Origin: Candidatus Thorarchaeota archaeon | Lineage (GTDB): Archaea; Asgardarchaeota; Thorarchaeia; Thorarchaeales; Thorarchaeaceae | NCBI GenBank assembly: GCA_030612005.1 | Contig: JAUWOU010000007.1 | Location: 1 to 52,008 of the forward strand | Reading direction: 5' to 3' | Length of the DNA: 52,008 nucleotides | Part shown: positions 14,337-23,336 of the stretch, piece after piece | Numbering within the stretch: the stretch's first letter is position 1 | Layout: every line of letters starts with the position of its first letter | Notes under the pieces: model-generated | The model's input: the letters and a program-made list of their open reading frames with translations, nothing else | What the model was told of the DNA's origin: nothing | Databases searched by the model: none | Program-made: the position numbers and the translations under genes

Positions 14337-17255
14337 CTAAGTTTGAGAGGTGATTTGTCGCACTACCTCTGGAAGACTCCACTTGAGGTCTAGAACAAGT
14401 GCCCCATCAGCTGGACCCGGACATCTACGTACGCACGTACGACAAGCAACACATAACCAAAGATCCACCTCTACTGACCCAAAACCTGGTGATTCCTTCT
14501 CTAAGACAATATTATCAATTGGTTTTGTGGTTGCCAGTGATTTTACTGTCTTGCAAAACAAACCTCGAATTACAGGCAATTCATCAAGTGCTTCATCTGA
14601 GAACTCAAAGATTTCAGGCATGCGGAGCACAGGTGTGAGCTTGATCGCATCTTCTGGACAATCAAGTTCACATGTCTTACAACCTAAGCATCTTGAGTGA
14701 GTCCATTCAATTGTACCAAAGCCCAATAATGGAGCGTAACCCATCTGGCTCTTGTACTCTTCCAGAACAGATGGAACATCCACATCTGCTAGTTCATCCA
14801 CAGTGACTTTTGGTCTTGTAGATGGTAACTTAGCGCGAGTACGATAAGCAAGTAAGACTGCAGACTGTATCTTCTCTTCCACTTCATTAAGAATCGTTTC
14901 AGCAATAATGGAATCGTGGATACTTACTTTTGTTAACTTTTCACGAGACCTAGAGAAGGTTTCAAGAGACCCAGCTAACTTGCCGATATCTTCAGCCTTT
15001 AGGTCAGAAAGTAGGGTTTCAAGCTCTTTTCGGGCATTAGCAATCTGAAGAGCTATATTTGAAACCGTCCCGATTATGAATTCAGCCTCTATTGGTGTAC
15101 GAAGTACATCATATAGCACATACCCATGTTCTTCTCCAGCTGTAACTAGGTCCTCATTACGTTTCATTTGTATAAGATGGAGAAACACCTTATCTTGAGA
15201 TATACATGTCTTCTCGGTAAGGTCTTTTGATGTCAAAGCTCCTTTTTCTCGAACTAATGCGAGAATCGTACCTCGCTCAGCCTCGTCCTGAAGGAATTTC
15301 TTCACCAGTGGTTTATTTGCTTCAGGGTCAATCCTTCCACCATACACTGTGACATCCATGTTTGAGATTGAACAGTTAATACATCTACCAGCTTCAGTCG
15401 CAGATATTGTATCATTAAACCCAAGCTCAACTTCATCAAAGGTTGTAGCTCTGGTTTCTGGTTCCAAGACAGGCATTGTTGCTCTTTGGTCTTCTTTTGC
15501 CTGTGCCTTGTCAGCAGCTACAGTTGCGACTATAGTTCCAGTGGTGGTGATTTCTTGAGAAACGGTTTCTCCACGAAGATATTTATTTATTGAAACCGCA
15601 GCCTTCTTTCCAGCTCCAACAGCCTTGACTACAGTAGCAGGACCTGAAACTGCATCGCCTCCTGCAAATACACCTTGAACACTTGTCTGATGAGATTGTG
15701 AATCAGTCTGTATTAGGCCCCATTCGGTGTATTCTAAATCTGAGAAGTAATCATCAGCATCTATCCCTTGACCTATCGCTACAACGATACTGTCAATTTC
15801 AATCTCAAATTCAGAATCAGGTATTGGGACAGGTCTTCTTCTTCCAGACGCATCAGGCTCACCTAGCTCCATTTTGATACATCGCAGACCTGTTACTTTT
15901 CCACCCTCCTCAAGTATCTTGACTGGTGAAGAGAGGATTTTGAGATCTATACCTTCGTGTTCAGCATCTTCTATCTCTGTTTCAATAGCAGGCATTTCTT
16001 CGCGGGATCGCCTGTATACAATACTTACTTCACTTGCACCAATTCGAAGGGATATTCTTGCAGAATCAATAGCAGCATTTCCGCCACCGATTACAACAAC
16101 ACGTTTGCCAAGTGTGACTTTCTTATCCATATTAATGTCATCGAGAAACTCTAGTGAATGAAATACACCCTTTGCATCTTCTCCCTCAATACGTAATTTC
16201 CGACTTGATGATGCACCAGTTCCAACAAATACTGCACTGAAGCCTTTTGTTAATAGTTCACTTGGATTAGTAATGAGTTGGTTGTTGAGAATCTCTACAC
16301 CAAGCTGTTGAACATAGGAAATTTCTTCCTCAAGAACATCTCGTGGAAGTCGATATGAAGGAATACCATATCGGAGAAGACCGCCATTTTTAGGTTTAGC
16401 CTCGAAAATTGTTACGGGATAGCCCATCCGTGCTAAATCGTATGCACAGCCAATACCAGCTGGCCCAGCACCAATGACAGCAATTTTCTCTTCTTTATCT
16501 ATAATAGGAGTTGGTGTTTCTATCTTGCCGCTTGCTCGCTCATTATCTGCCAAGAATCTGTGAAGGTTTCTGATACTTACCGGTTGATCGATTAGACCTC
16601 TCTGACATTTAATCTCGCAGGGAGCATTACAGACCCGGCCCAGTGTACCAGCAAAGGGGTATGTATCTCTCATTAATCGAAGCGCTTCATCAAATCGTCT
16701 ATCTCGAGTTAGATTAACGAATCGTTGTGTGCGGACTCCAGCAGGGCATTCAACATGGCAAGGGGGTTGACCATACCGGGTTGTGATATTTAGATTCTGT
16801 TGAAGTAGATACAATGCAGCTTCAGGATCATTATCTAGTTTTGACGTGACCTCTTGCAGTGTTTCTGTAAATGCATCCTTCTCATCTCCAGCTGACTCGG
16901 ATGATTCTAGTGTATCTGTTAATGATTTGAGTAAGTCTTGTAATGCATCTGTTGTAGAAATAGAGATAGTTTCCTCAAGATTGGTAATCGCATCTTTGAG
17001 TACTTCATTATCTTTGATTTCTGAAACAATGTCTGCCTTTTGAGCTGCACTGAGAAACTTGATAAAATACAAGTCTGGAAATGCAATGATATCATCAACT
17101 AATGGAGAAAGTTCCTTCTTCAGTCCGTCAATTGCCTCATTTACCTTATTTGGGTGGATAGCTTGCTCTTCTTTCAATCCACCAAGAGATAGGATCATAT
17201 CCATCATACGCTGACGTTTTGGCGAAAGTTCCTTTGGAGTATCAGATCCGCTCAT
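14337..17255 (-). CDS. GltD/NfnB-like NAD(P)H flavoprotein with extra ferredoxin modules
   Basis: This 972-residue flavoprotein is built around a glutamate-synthase-small-subunit or NfnB-like core. In order: a helical N-terminal extension (about 1-160), an Fe-S domain with CHVECPAGVRTQRF and CNAPCEIKCQRG, an FAD site (IGAGPAGIGCAYDLARMGYP) and an NAD(P) site (IGGGNAAIDSARISLRIGA, then RRSREEMPA). After the core come a winged-helix-like segment (REKGALTSKDLTEKTCISQD), a long helical linker and two C-terminal 4Fe-4S motifs (CLGCKTCELDCP and CVACRTCVRRCP). GltD proteins usually have about 450-480 residues. ATG 17255 overlaps the HdrA stop (ATGA) and follows GGAGG, so I prefer it to 17273. It probably feeds electrons between NAD(P)H, ferredoxin and HdrA. 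Confidence 0.85.
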   Translation of the reverse strand: MSGSDTPKELSPKRQRMMDMILSLGGLKEEQAIHPNKVNEAIDGLKKELSPLVDDIIAFPDLYFIKFLSAAQKADIVSEIKDNEVLKDAITNLEETISISTTDALQDLLKSLTDTLESSESAGDEKDAFTETLQEVTSKLDNDPEAALYLLQQNLNITTRYGQPPCHVECPAGVRTQRFVNLTRDRRFDEALRLMRDTYPFAGTLGRVCNAPCEIKCQRGLIDQPVSIRNLHRFLADNERASGKIETPTPIIDKEEKIAVIGAGPAGIGCAYDLARMGYPVTIFEAKPKNGGLLRYGIPSYRLPRDVLEEEISYVQQLGVEILNNQLITNPSELLTKGFSAVFVGTGASSSRKLRIEGEDAKGVFHSLEFLDDINMDKKVTLGKRVVVIGGGNAAIDSARISLRIGASEVSIVYRRSREEMPAIETEIEDAEHEGIDLKILSSPVKILEEGGKVTGLRCIKMELGEPDASGRRRPVPIPDSEFEIEIDSIVVAIGQGIDADDYFSDLEYTEWGLIQTDSQSHQTSVQGVFAGGDAVSGPATVVKAVGAGKKAAVSINKYLRGETVSQEITTTGTIVATVAADKAQAKEDQRATMPVLEPETRATTFDEVELGFNDTISATEAGRCINCSISNMDVTVYGGRIDPEANKPLVKKFLQDEAERGTILALVREKGALTSKDLTEKTCISQDKVFLHLIQMKRNEDLVTAGEEHGYVLYDVLRTPIEAEFIIGTVSNIALQIANARKELETLLSDLKAEDIGKLAGSLETFSRSREKLTKVSIHDSIIAETILNEVEEKIQSAVLLAYRTRAKLPSTRPKVTVDELADVDVPSVLEEYKSQMGYAPLLGFGTIEWTHSRCLGCKTCELDCPEDAIKLTPVLRMPEIFEFSDEALDELPVIRGLFCKTVKSLATTKPIDNIVLEKESPGFGSVEVDLWLCVACRTCVRRCPGPADGALVLDLKWSLPEVVRQITSQT

Positions 17256-19420
17256 TTGTCTGCCTCCATCCATTTGCCAGCAGTTCCCTTGTGTACGGGT
17301 GTGGGACCGAGCTCCTTCGCGCGGCGCACCATCTCAAATATTGCAGTTGTGAACCTCTCAGGCTCAGCACTAAACATTCGAAACATATCCACACGTTCAC
17401 CTTTCCAACCAATAGCATTCAAAATATCACGAGCAACATCTACCTGTACCTGTGCAATTTCATTGCCTGTTCCTCCAACATGGCACCTGTCCGTTTCACA
17501 AGCAGCAATCATGACCGAGCTCGCACCACCTTCAAAGGCCTTGAGAATGTCAATGATACTTACCCTACCTACACAAGGTACTGGAATCAAACGAGTGCTT
17601 GCTGGATACTCCATTTTTAGAGTGCCAGCAATGTCTATAGTGGAAACTGCACATTCTTCACAGTAGAAGCACAAAGTTATTGGATAATCAGGTCCCGCTC
17701 CTTCTAGAATGGCTTCAATTTCAGACCACATCTGATCATTAGTTAAGAAGTTTAATTGAGTGGCTCCAGTAGGACAAAGACTTTGGCAGACACCACAAGA
17801 ATGACAATTGAGTGTATCAATTATAGCTTTGAATAATATTTTCTGATCCTCACTCGTTTCCTCGGAGTCAGTCTGTTCAATCATAAGTGGAACTCCACGA
17901 GGACATTGTTGTGCGCAGAGGCTACATCCCACACAGTCATCAACATCTAGGATTGCACCTCTCATGATAGTCTGAATCTTACCACCTTGGAGTTCATTGT
18001 GTAATATGAGTGCACCAGCTTGAGCATCGGTTATCGATTCTGAAACAAATTGAGGTCTTGTGACTGCTCCAACAGCAACAACACCCCTCCTGCGAGTTTC
18101 ATTACGTCGTAATTTTCCATAGAGGTCCTTGATGTGACCGTCGTCCTCTATAACATATCCAAGAGTTTCAGAGAGCTCAAATACTCCATCTGGAGGTAGA
18201 ATTGCAGTTGAAAGAACTAATAGATCAGAGGATACATCTAGATACTCATTCATCAATGAGTCATATATTTTGACTCGTGTATTCCCATCTTGTTCCCAGA
18301 CCATGCTGATTCTACCACGAATGTAGTCTACCCCAACTTCACGAGATTCCTTGTAGACCATTTCGTGCTCGAAAGGAACTCGAATGTCCATATAGACAAC
18401 ACTCACATTTGCATCCGGTATTTGTTTCAAGATTTCAAGTGAGTTGTCAATAGCAAAAGTGCAACAGAGTTTGCTGCAGTCCTTTTTGTAGTCCTCTGAA
18501 CGACTACCAACACACTGGACCATTACAACCTCTTTTACAGGGCCACCATCTGATGGACGCGCTAAGGTGCCTTCTGTTATTAATCGGGAGAGCTGAAACT
18601 GTGTTATTACATCGGGATTCTTTCCGTACCGGTACTCATCCATCTCTATCGGTTCAAACTCCTTGAATCCTGTAGCCATTACAACAGCTGACGTCTTTAG
18701 AGTTAGTTCATCATCACTGTCTTCTGTGAGATAGTGGATAGTGAAATCGCCCATCTCTCCAGTAGCAAACTTGACCCGAGTCTTAGTTAGAATGGTGATT
18801 TTATTGTCATTTTCAAGAGCCTCCAAGCGTCCGCTAAGAATCTCCTTGCCAGACTTGCCAGTAGGAGCAACAATAGGAAGGTGTTTTACATGACCTCCAA
18901 GTTGATCACTGACCTCGATGAGAGTGACATCATATCCTAGATTTGAGAGGCTCAGAGCTGATTCAATACCTGCGATTCCTCCACCGACGACTGTAACATG
19001 GTTTGTAATTTCTTTTGTTTCAGGAACCAGAGGTACAGAAGTTGCAGAACGTGCCAAAGTTCCGTGAATCATGTCTAATGACTTCTTACTAGCCTCGTCA
19101 ACATCTTCATGAACCCATGCTGAATGCTCACGGATATTGACATACTGGATCTGTGAACCATCAATTCCATTCTCCTTGAGGTATTGGTCGATCCGCGGTT
19201 GAATTTTCTGACTAGTACAGGCAGCAATTACTAAGTGACCCCCATTTGCATTCAAGAGATCACTAATCTTTACGAGACCTTCCTCTTGGCAAACTAAATC
19301 CTCTACTTTTACTGAGGCGGTCAGATTACTCTTCTTTAGTTCAGATTCAAGGAAATCGAATGAGAGTCCTAACTGTTTACCACAAGTACACAGAAGCACT
19401 GCTGATTTATTGTCATCCAT
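17252..19420 (-). CDS. hdrA: HdrA-MvhD fusion, heterodisulfide reductase subunit A
   Basis: The 722-residue protein is HdrA, the flavin-based bifurcating subunit of heterodisulfide-reductase complexes, with an MvhD domain fused at the C-terminus. An N-terminal segment with a Cys motif (LLCTCGKQLG) comes first. The FAD site is VVGGGIAGIESALSLSNLGY (about 143-162). QCVGSR and DCSKLCCTFA are typical HdrA signatures. Two 4Fe-4S motifs follow (CVGCSLCAQQCPRG and CHSCGVCQSLCPTG). From about 575 the MvhD part begins with LCFYCEECAVSTIDIAG and has CVGRVS and CETDRCHVGG. Fusion of HdrA with MvhD is known in sulfate reducers and some archaea. It begins 7 nt after the upstream flavoprotein gene and overlaps the GltD-like gene. 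Confidence 0.93.
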   Translation of the reverse strand: MDDNKSAVLLCTCGKQLGLSFDFLESELKKSNLTASVKVEDLVCQEEGLVKISDLLNANGGHLVIAACTSQKIQPRIDQYLKENGIDGSQIQYVNIREHSAWVHEDVDEASKKSLDMIHGTLARSATSVPLVPETKEITNHVTVVGGGIAGIESALSLSNLGYDVTLIEVSDQLGGHVKHLPIVAPTGKSGKEILSGRLEALENDNKITILTKTRVKFATGEMGDFTIHYLTEDSDDELTLKTSAVVMATGFKEFEPIEMDEYRYGKNPDVITQFQLSRLITEGTLARPSDGGPVKEVVMVQCVGSRSEDYKKDCSKLCCTFAIDNSLEILKQIPDANVSVVYMDIRVPFEHEMVYKESREVGVDYIRGRISMVWEQDGNTRVKIYDSLMNEYLDVSSDLLVLSTAILPPDGVFELSETLGYVIEDDGHIKDLYGKLRRNETRRRGVVAVGAVTRPQFVSESITDAQAGALILHNELQGGKIQTIMRGAILDVDDCVGCSLCAQQCPRGVPLMIEQTDSEETSEDQKILFKAIIDTLNCHSCGVCQSLCPTGATQLNFLTNDQMWSEIEAILEGAGPDYPITLCFYCEECAVSTIDIAGTLKMEYPASTRLIPVPCVGRVSIIDILKAFEGGASSVMIAACETDRCHVGGTGNEIAQVQVDVARDILNAIGWKGERVDMFRMFSAEPERFTTAIFEMVRRAKELGPTPVHKGTAGKWMEADK

Positions 19421-19427
19421 CTCATTT

Positions 19428-20681
19428 TCACTTCCTATTCTGGAGTATCTTTGAGACGACAGCTCTCGCCTGTGTTACACTCTCAGGGACCTCCGAAGGA
19501 CCCAGTGCAGAGCCACATGCATAGATACGGTTTCCAACAACGACCTCAGTTTCTGGATTTGTAGCACCTATGAAGCCACTTGCTGATTTCAATCCAAGAG
19601 ACTCAATAATCTGAGAGCTTCCTGGAGATGGTTCAAGAGCTGACGATAATACGAACAAATCTACTGAGAATTTCAGATACTTGTCCAATAATGAATCATA
19701 AACTATGATTGCAAGACTATCATCTTTTTGTGGTTCAATACTTGCTACACGTCCACGAACAAATTCCACACCAGCCTCACGTGTATCGCGATAATATTTC
19801 TCATGGCGATCATAAGTTCGAATATCCATGTAGACCACGCTAACATCAACACCTTCTCGTTCCTGTGTGAGAATTGCTGCATGCTTCAACGCATATACAC
19901 AGCATATTTTGGAACAATAGGGGTAGTAATTCTCATCTCGACTACCAACACATTGGACCATCATAACATGTTTTGCAGGTTTTCCATCAGATGGTTTCAG
20001 AAGAGTTCCTTTTGTTTCTCCAAGCGGGTCTAATATCTGTGCTAGTTCCAGCTGTGTGATAATATTAGGATGTGTTCCATATCCATATTCATCCACATTT
20101 ACTGGCTTCATTTCGTGGTAACCTGTAGCAATGATAATGTCAGACACATTGATTGTTATCTTGGTACCCTTTGCTTCTAGATTGATTGCCTTAGTTGGAC
20201 ACTTTTCTGCTGCAACAGCAGTTCCTTCATCTTCAATTTCTGGGTCAAATGACACGGCTTGTGGTTGGCACTGAGGGGATACCAGACTAAACGCCTTTGA
20301 TTTCTCAATACATAGTCCACACATAGTACACTTCTTTGGATCGACATATTGTGGGCCTATATCCAGTTTGATACTGAATTTACCAGCAGCTCCAGTAATC
20401 TCTTCTACCTGACTATTCATCCGGAGGTCAATGTTGGGTTGTTCAGTAAGCGCACTTCTATAGAAACACTTTCGAATTCCAGGGCGCCAACGATTTCCTT
20501 CAAAGCAATAGAAACAATCGTCTGTGGGAAATGCTTTGTAGAGATTTAGTGCGTTGCCTCCAGTGGTTGATAATTTCTCCACAAGCACTGTTTTGATTCC
20601 AGAATCTGCAAGCTCAACAGCTGCAGTCATTCCTGCAACGCCAGCACCAATAATGAGAACCGGGTCAGACACTTTAATCAC
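19428..20681 (-). CDS. Second HdrA-like flavoprotein, short form
   Basis: The 417-residue protein resembles the N-terminal flavin half of HdrA. It has an FAD fold (IIGAGVAGMTAAVELADSGI, about 9-28), a Cys-rich segment with CFYCFEGNRWRPGIRKC (about 57-73), and CTMCGLC with a later KCPTKAINL, an irregular ferredoxin-like insert. QCVGSRDENYYPYCSKICC and VYMDIRTYDRHEKYYRDTRE follow, both typical of HdrA. The C-terminal ferredoxin and MvhD parts of full HdrA are missing. In two-HdrA systems such paralogues assemble with HdrBC, so this may be the partner of the fusion HdrA downstream. It is separated by 3 nt from hdrB and 7 nt from the fusion gene. Confidence 0.88.
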   Translation of the reverse strand: MIKVSDPVLIIGAGVAGMTAAVELADSGIKTVLVEKLSTTGGNALNLYKAFPTDDCFYCFEGNRWRPGIRKCFYRSALTEQPNIDLRMNSQVEEITGAAGKFSIKLDIGPQYVDPKKCTMCGLCIEKSKAFSLVSPQCQPQAVSFDPEIEDEGTAVAAEKCPTKAINLEAKGTKITINVSDIIIATGYHEMKPVNVDEYGYGTHPNIITQLELAQILDPLGETKGTLLKPSDGKPAKHVMMVQCVGSRDENYYPYCSKICCVYALKHAAILTQEREGVDVSVVYMDIRTYDRHEKYYRDTREAGVEFVRGRVASIEPQKDDSLAIIVYDSLLDKYLKFSVDLFVLSSALEPSPGSSQIIESLGLKSASGFIGATNPETEVVVGNRIYACGSALGPSEVPESVTQARAVVSKILQNRK

Positions 20682-20684
20682 ACC

Positions 20685-21572
20685 TTAGTCACTCAAGTGA
20701 TCCAGGATTGGATTAGCTGGAACTCTATTCATGCCAAGTCCAACTTCTTCATCATCCATTCCAAGCGCAAGTCCTAGTATTTGGGGGTAGACCAATACTG
20801 GAAGATTGTATATTTCGCCATAAGACTCTTTGAGACCAAGTTGTTGAAGGTCTAACTGATTACCACAGGCGGGACATACAACAGTTGCAAAAACTGCACC
20901 AGCTTCTTTCATCGACTTCAACTTATCCCGTGCTAAACGTATTGCAAGATCCTCGTCAACCGGCAAGACTGTAGCACCACAACACTGTTTCCAGAGGGGG
21001 TATTCGACGACGGACGCTCCTGTTGCTTCTACCAATTCTTGGAGATACTCAGGTTTGAACTCTGTCACATCAGCTGGACGAAGAAGATGACATCCATAGT
21101 GAATAGCAATTCCAACGCCATCTAATGGCTTTGTGATTTTCTTCTTGATCTCATCAATGCCAATATCATGATATAGTGCTTCTACAAAATGACGCGGTTT
21201 TGCAGTGCCCTTGAATTCAAGACCTTCTTTCTTTAGTGTCTTATTGATTTTCGTTCTTGTTTCATCATCATGTTTGAGATGATGGTATACATCCTTGAGA
21301 GAAGCAAAACAGCCATTGCATGGTGTGACTATATCGTAACCATTCTTGTCAGCAATTGCAAGTGTCCTTGCATTGACTGTCATCCAACCCATGTAATCAA
21401 AGGCTCTGAGATTTGGGCTGCCACAACATGCTACATCCTCCAAGTAGATTAATTCCATATCAAAAGCCTGAGCTACCTTTAGCATAGCAGCTTCATAATT
21501 CGGATAATTCACTGGTACACTGCATCCAATGTAGAGATTATATGTTGGCAATTTACTCTTCACCACCAACAA
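20685..21572 (-). CDS. hdrB: Heterodisulfide reductase subunit B
   Basis: The 295-residue protein has two CCG domains. The first has GCSVP at Cys17, CCG at 49-51 and CNGC at about 88; the second has YGCHLLRP, QCCGATVLP and CPACGNQ. In HdrB these Cys bind two non-cubane [4Fe-4S] clusters that reduce a disulfide; both sets look complete here. In methanogens the substrate is CoM-S-S-CoB, but no methanogenesis genes are in the window, so another disulfide or persulfide is likely. The gene overlaps hdrC by 20 nt. Confidence 0.92.
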   Translation of the reverse strand: MLVVKSKLPTYNLYIGCSVPVNYPNYEAAMLKVAQAFDMELIYLEDVACCGSPNLRAFDYMGWMTVNARTLAIADKNGYDIVTPCNGCFASLKDVYHHLKHDDETRTKINKTLKKEGLEFKGTAKPRHFVEALYHDIGIDEIKKKITKPLDGVGIAIHYGCHLLRPADVTEFKPEYLQELVEATGASVVEYPLWKQCCGATVLPVDEDLAIRLARDKLKSMKEAGAVFATVVCPACGNQLDLQQLGLKESYGEIYNLPVLVYPQILGLALGMDDEEVGLGMNRVPANPILDHLSD

Positions 21573-22095
21573 GCTTCTTTGTTCGGGTATCCTTCAGAAT
21601 CCTTTTGATTGCCTCTACTGAGAGACCTGGTACTTCTGGTTCAAGACCCATATCTTCTCGCTCCCAATCTGCGGTCACTGTGTAGAGTTGGCCCTTAGTA
21701 AGAAGTTCCTTAGCTAGTGCTAATACATTTGCAGGAATATTACCTTCTTCCGCAGCTAGATTCTTACAGTCGAAGAATATGTCAGTCACACGTACTTTCT
21801 GTGGACAACGTTCTTGACATTCATAACATGTAAGACACAACCAAATCTCGTTTGAAGAGAGCACTTCTTCTCGCATCCCAAGAAGAATCATCCGAATGAG
21901 TTGATGTGGTTTAAACTTCCACATGTTTGCAGTAGGACAAGCTGCTGTACAAGTGGAGCAAGCAAAACAAGCTGCTAGCGCTTCACCGTTTGGCATGCTC
22001 TTGATTTTTTCTCGAAACTTGGGATCAAGCTTCGACATATCAATTGCGTCAATTAGTGTGACTGGTGGACCAGTCGTTTCATCCGTTTCAGTCAT
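21553..22095 (-). CDS. hdrC: Heterodisulfide reductase subunit C
   Basis: The 180-residue protein carries two 4Fe-4S motifs. In the frame started at the upstream GTG (22107) these are Cys47-50-53-57 (CFACSTCTAACP) and Cys91-94-97-101 (CLTCYECQERCP), the HdrC pattern for electron transfer from HdrA to HdrB. It has no membrane segment, so the complex is soluble. The Met at 22095 starts MTETDETTGPPVTLID; GTG 22107 would add four residues. It is the first gene of the operon hdrC - hdrB - hdrA-like - hdrA/mvhD - gltD-like, and AT-rich DNA at 22110-22180 is the probable promoter. Confidence 0.9.
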   Translation of the reverse strand: MTETDETTGPPVTLIDAIDMSKLDPKFREKIKSMPNGEALAACFACSTCTAACPTANMWKFKPHQLIRMILLGMREEVLSSNEIWLCLTCYECQERCPQKVRVTDIFFDCKNLAAEEGNIPANVLALAKELLTKGQLYTVTADWEREDMGLEPEVPGLSVEAIKRILKDTRTKKLVGGEE

Positions 22096-22182
22096 GGGAT
22101 ACACCACGAGAGTATAACAAGAAACTCGTCAAGTCATGAGCAAAATTGAAGCCCATATTAAAAGTTTGTAAAGAAAGAATAT

Positions 22183-22380
22183 TTAGCTGGAAACCTCTTC
22201 TTCAAATCCCTGACGATAAATCAAGAGAAGAATACCAGATATACTGAGGAAAACCGTTATCTCATAAAGAATAATCCAAAGAATATCCATCGTATTCAGA
22301 GGATACATCAGACCACCTAACATGGCTAAAATCATACAAATAATTCCAACAATCTGATAAACGACTTTTTGAGGGGGCAT
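22183..22380 (-). CDS. Small membrane protein, two helices
   Basis: The 65-residue protein has two predicted membrane helices, about 7-27 (VYQIVGIICMILAMLGGLMY) and about 33-55 (DILWIILYEITVFLSISGIL), a short N-terminus with Lys and an acidic C-terminal tail (EEEVSS). No family is recognised. It is the last gene of the leftward replication cluster, about 25 nt after the coiled-coil protein, so it is probably cotranscribed by read-through. The codon pattern and hydrophobic periodicity suggest a real gene. Confidence 0.6.
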   Translation of the reverse strand: MPPQKVVYQIVGIICMILAMLGGLMYPLNTMDILWIILYEITVFLSISGILLLIYRQGFEEEVSS

Positions 22381-22405
22381 AGGTTGAGAGCAGGGTTACT
22401 GACTC

Positions 22406-22705
22406 TTAGGATTTTCTGTCTGATGACAAAGTTAATTCTATTACTTTTTCAATCCTTTTTTTGAGAGATTGATATGATTTTGTAGTTGTTTCGATAACAT
22501 CTGTGTTTAGATTGATTAGATACCCAGTGAGGTCTTCCGTTTTTCCTTGTAGCTTTGTTAAAATAGGAGTGGTTTCTCCAACCAACCGAAGTACTCCTGT
22601 TAAAGCAACTTGAAACTTTTCATGAATCGCATCAATCTCTTTTTGTTGTTCATTCAAGAGTGTGAGTAGAGAATCTAGTTCGTCTACTATTTGTTCATTA
22701 TTCAT
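22406..22705 (-). CDS. Small helical coiled-coil protein in the GINS - PriS cluster
   Basis: This 99-residue protein is almost entirely helical, with heptad-like patterns in NNEQIVDELDSLLTLLNEQQ and YQSLKKRIEKVIELTLSS. It has no Cys, no membrane helix and no family I recognise. ATG 22705 follows GGAG and overlaps the end of the GINS gene by 8 nt. The frame extends further upstream, but that part is antisense-free GINS sequence in another frame and is unlikely to be used. The tight overlap makes a link to the GINS or replisome plausible but unproven. Confidence 0.65.
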   Translation of the reverse strand: MNNEQIVDELDSLLTLLNEQQKEIDAIHEKFQVALTGVLRLVGETTPILTKLQGKTEDLTGYLINLNTDVIETTTKSYQSLKKRIEKVIELTLSSDRKS

Positions 22706-23336
22706 CTGCAATGACTCCATCTTCAGGAATAATGCGACTTGCAGTACCATCACGTAACCATGTTCTTGCATTAGCTACTGGAATCTTAGCAACGGCCTCT
22801 TTCTCGAATGGACCATGTGTTTTTTCATCAAGTCCCATGAATGGTTCTTTAATTGGACGTAAGAATCGTACAATAATATAATCAATATCTTCAATAATTT
22901 CATCCAGAGTTTCATCGGACTTCTTTGTAGTTTTCCCCTTCTTGTCTTTAGGTTTGGATTGTGGAATTGCTCCTGAAAGAGCTTCTTTTACAAAATCGAT
23001 ATGGCTATCAAGTGCACGTTGAGTTTCTTTGTAAAATCCTTCTTCAGCTAATGTCATATCACCAGTGGGTTTACGATTAGAGAACACAGCTCTTAGTATC
23101 TTGTTTCTTCGATATTCTAATAGATCCTTCAGCATGAATTCGATGTTCAGAGCTTGTTGTGACAATAAATCAGCTTGTAGAACATCATCCGCATTTGTGG
23201 AAGCTAGTTCAAGACGTACTTTAGAGAGATATGAAACCATTTTACTCAGACGGAGGTCTGCAAGATTTTGTAGCGCTTTATTTGAAATTTCATCTTCCCA
23301 TGCGTTTTTGATATCATTATAGTTGATTTCACTCAA
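22698..23336 (-). CDS. GINS complex subunit, Gins51 type
   Basis: The 212-residue protein is an archaeal GINS subunit of the Gins15/51 type. It has a helical A domain (about 1-120) with LADLRLSKMVSYLSKVRLEL, a charged linker (KPKDKKGKTTKKSDE, about 128-142) and a C-terminal B domain (about 150-205) with VRFLRPIKEPFMGLDEKTHG and VAKIPVANARTWLRDGTAS. GINS links MCM helicase to primase and the RecJ/Cdc45 protein. The gene overlaps the PriS gene by 8 nt, the common archaeal pairing. No second GINS subunit (Gins23) is seen in the window. Confidence 0.9.
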   Translation of the reverse strand: MSEINYNDIKNAWEDEISNKALQNLADLRLSKMVSYLSKVRLELASTNADDVLQADLLSQQALNIEFMLKDLLEYRRNKILRAVFSNRKPTGDMTLAEEGFYKETQRALDSHIDFVKEALSGAIPQSKPKDKKGKTTKKSDETLDEIIEDIDYIIVRFLRPIKEPFMGLDEKTHGPFEKEAVAKIPVANARTWLRDGTASRIIPEDGVIADE

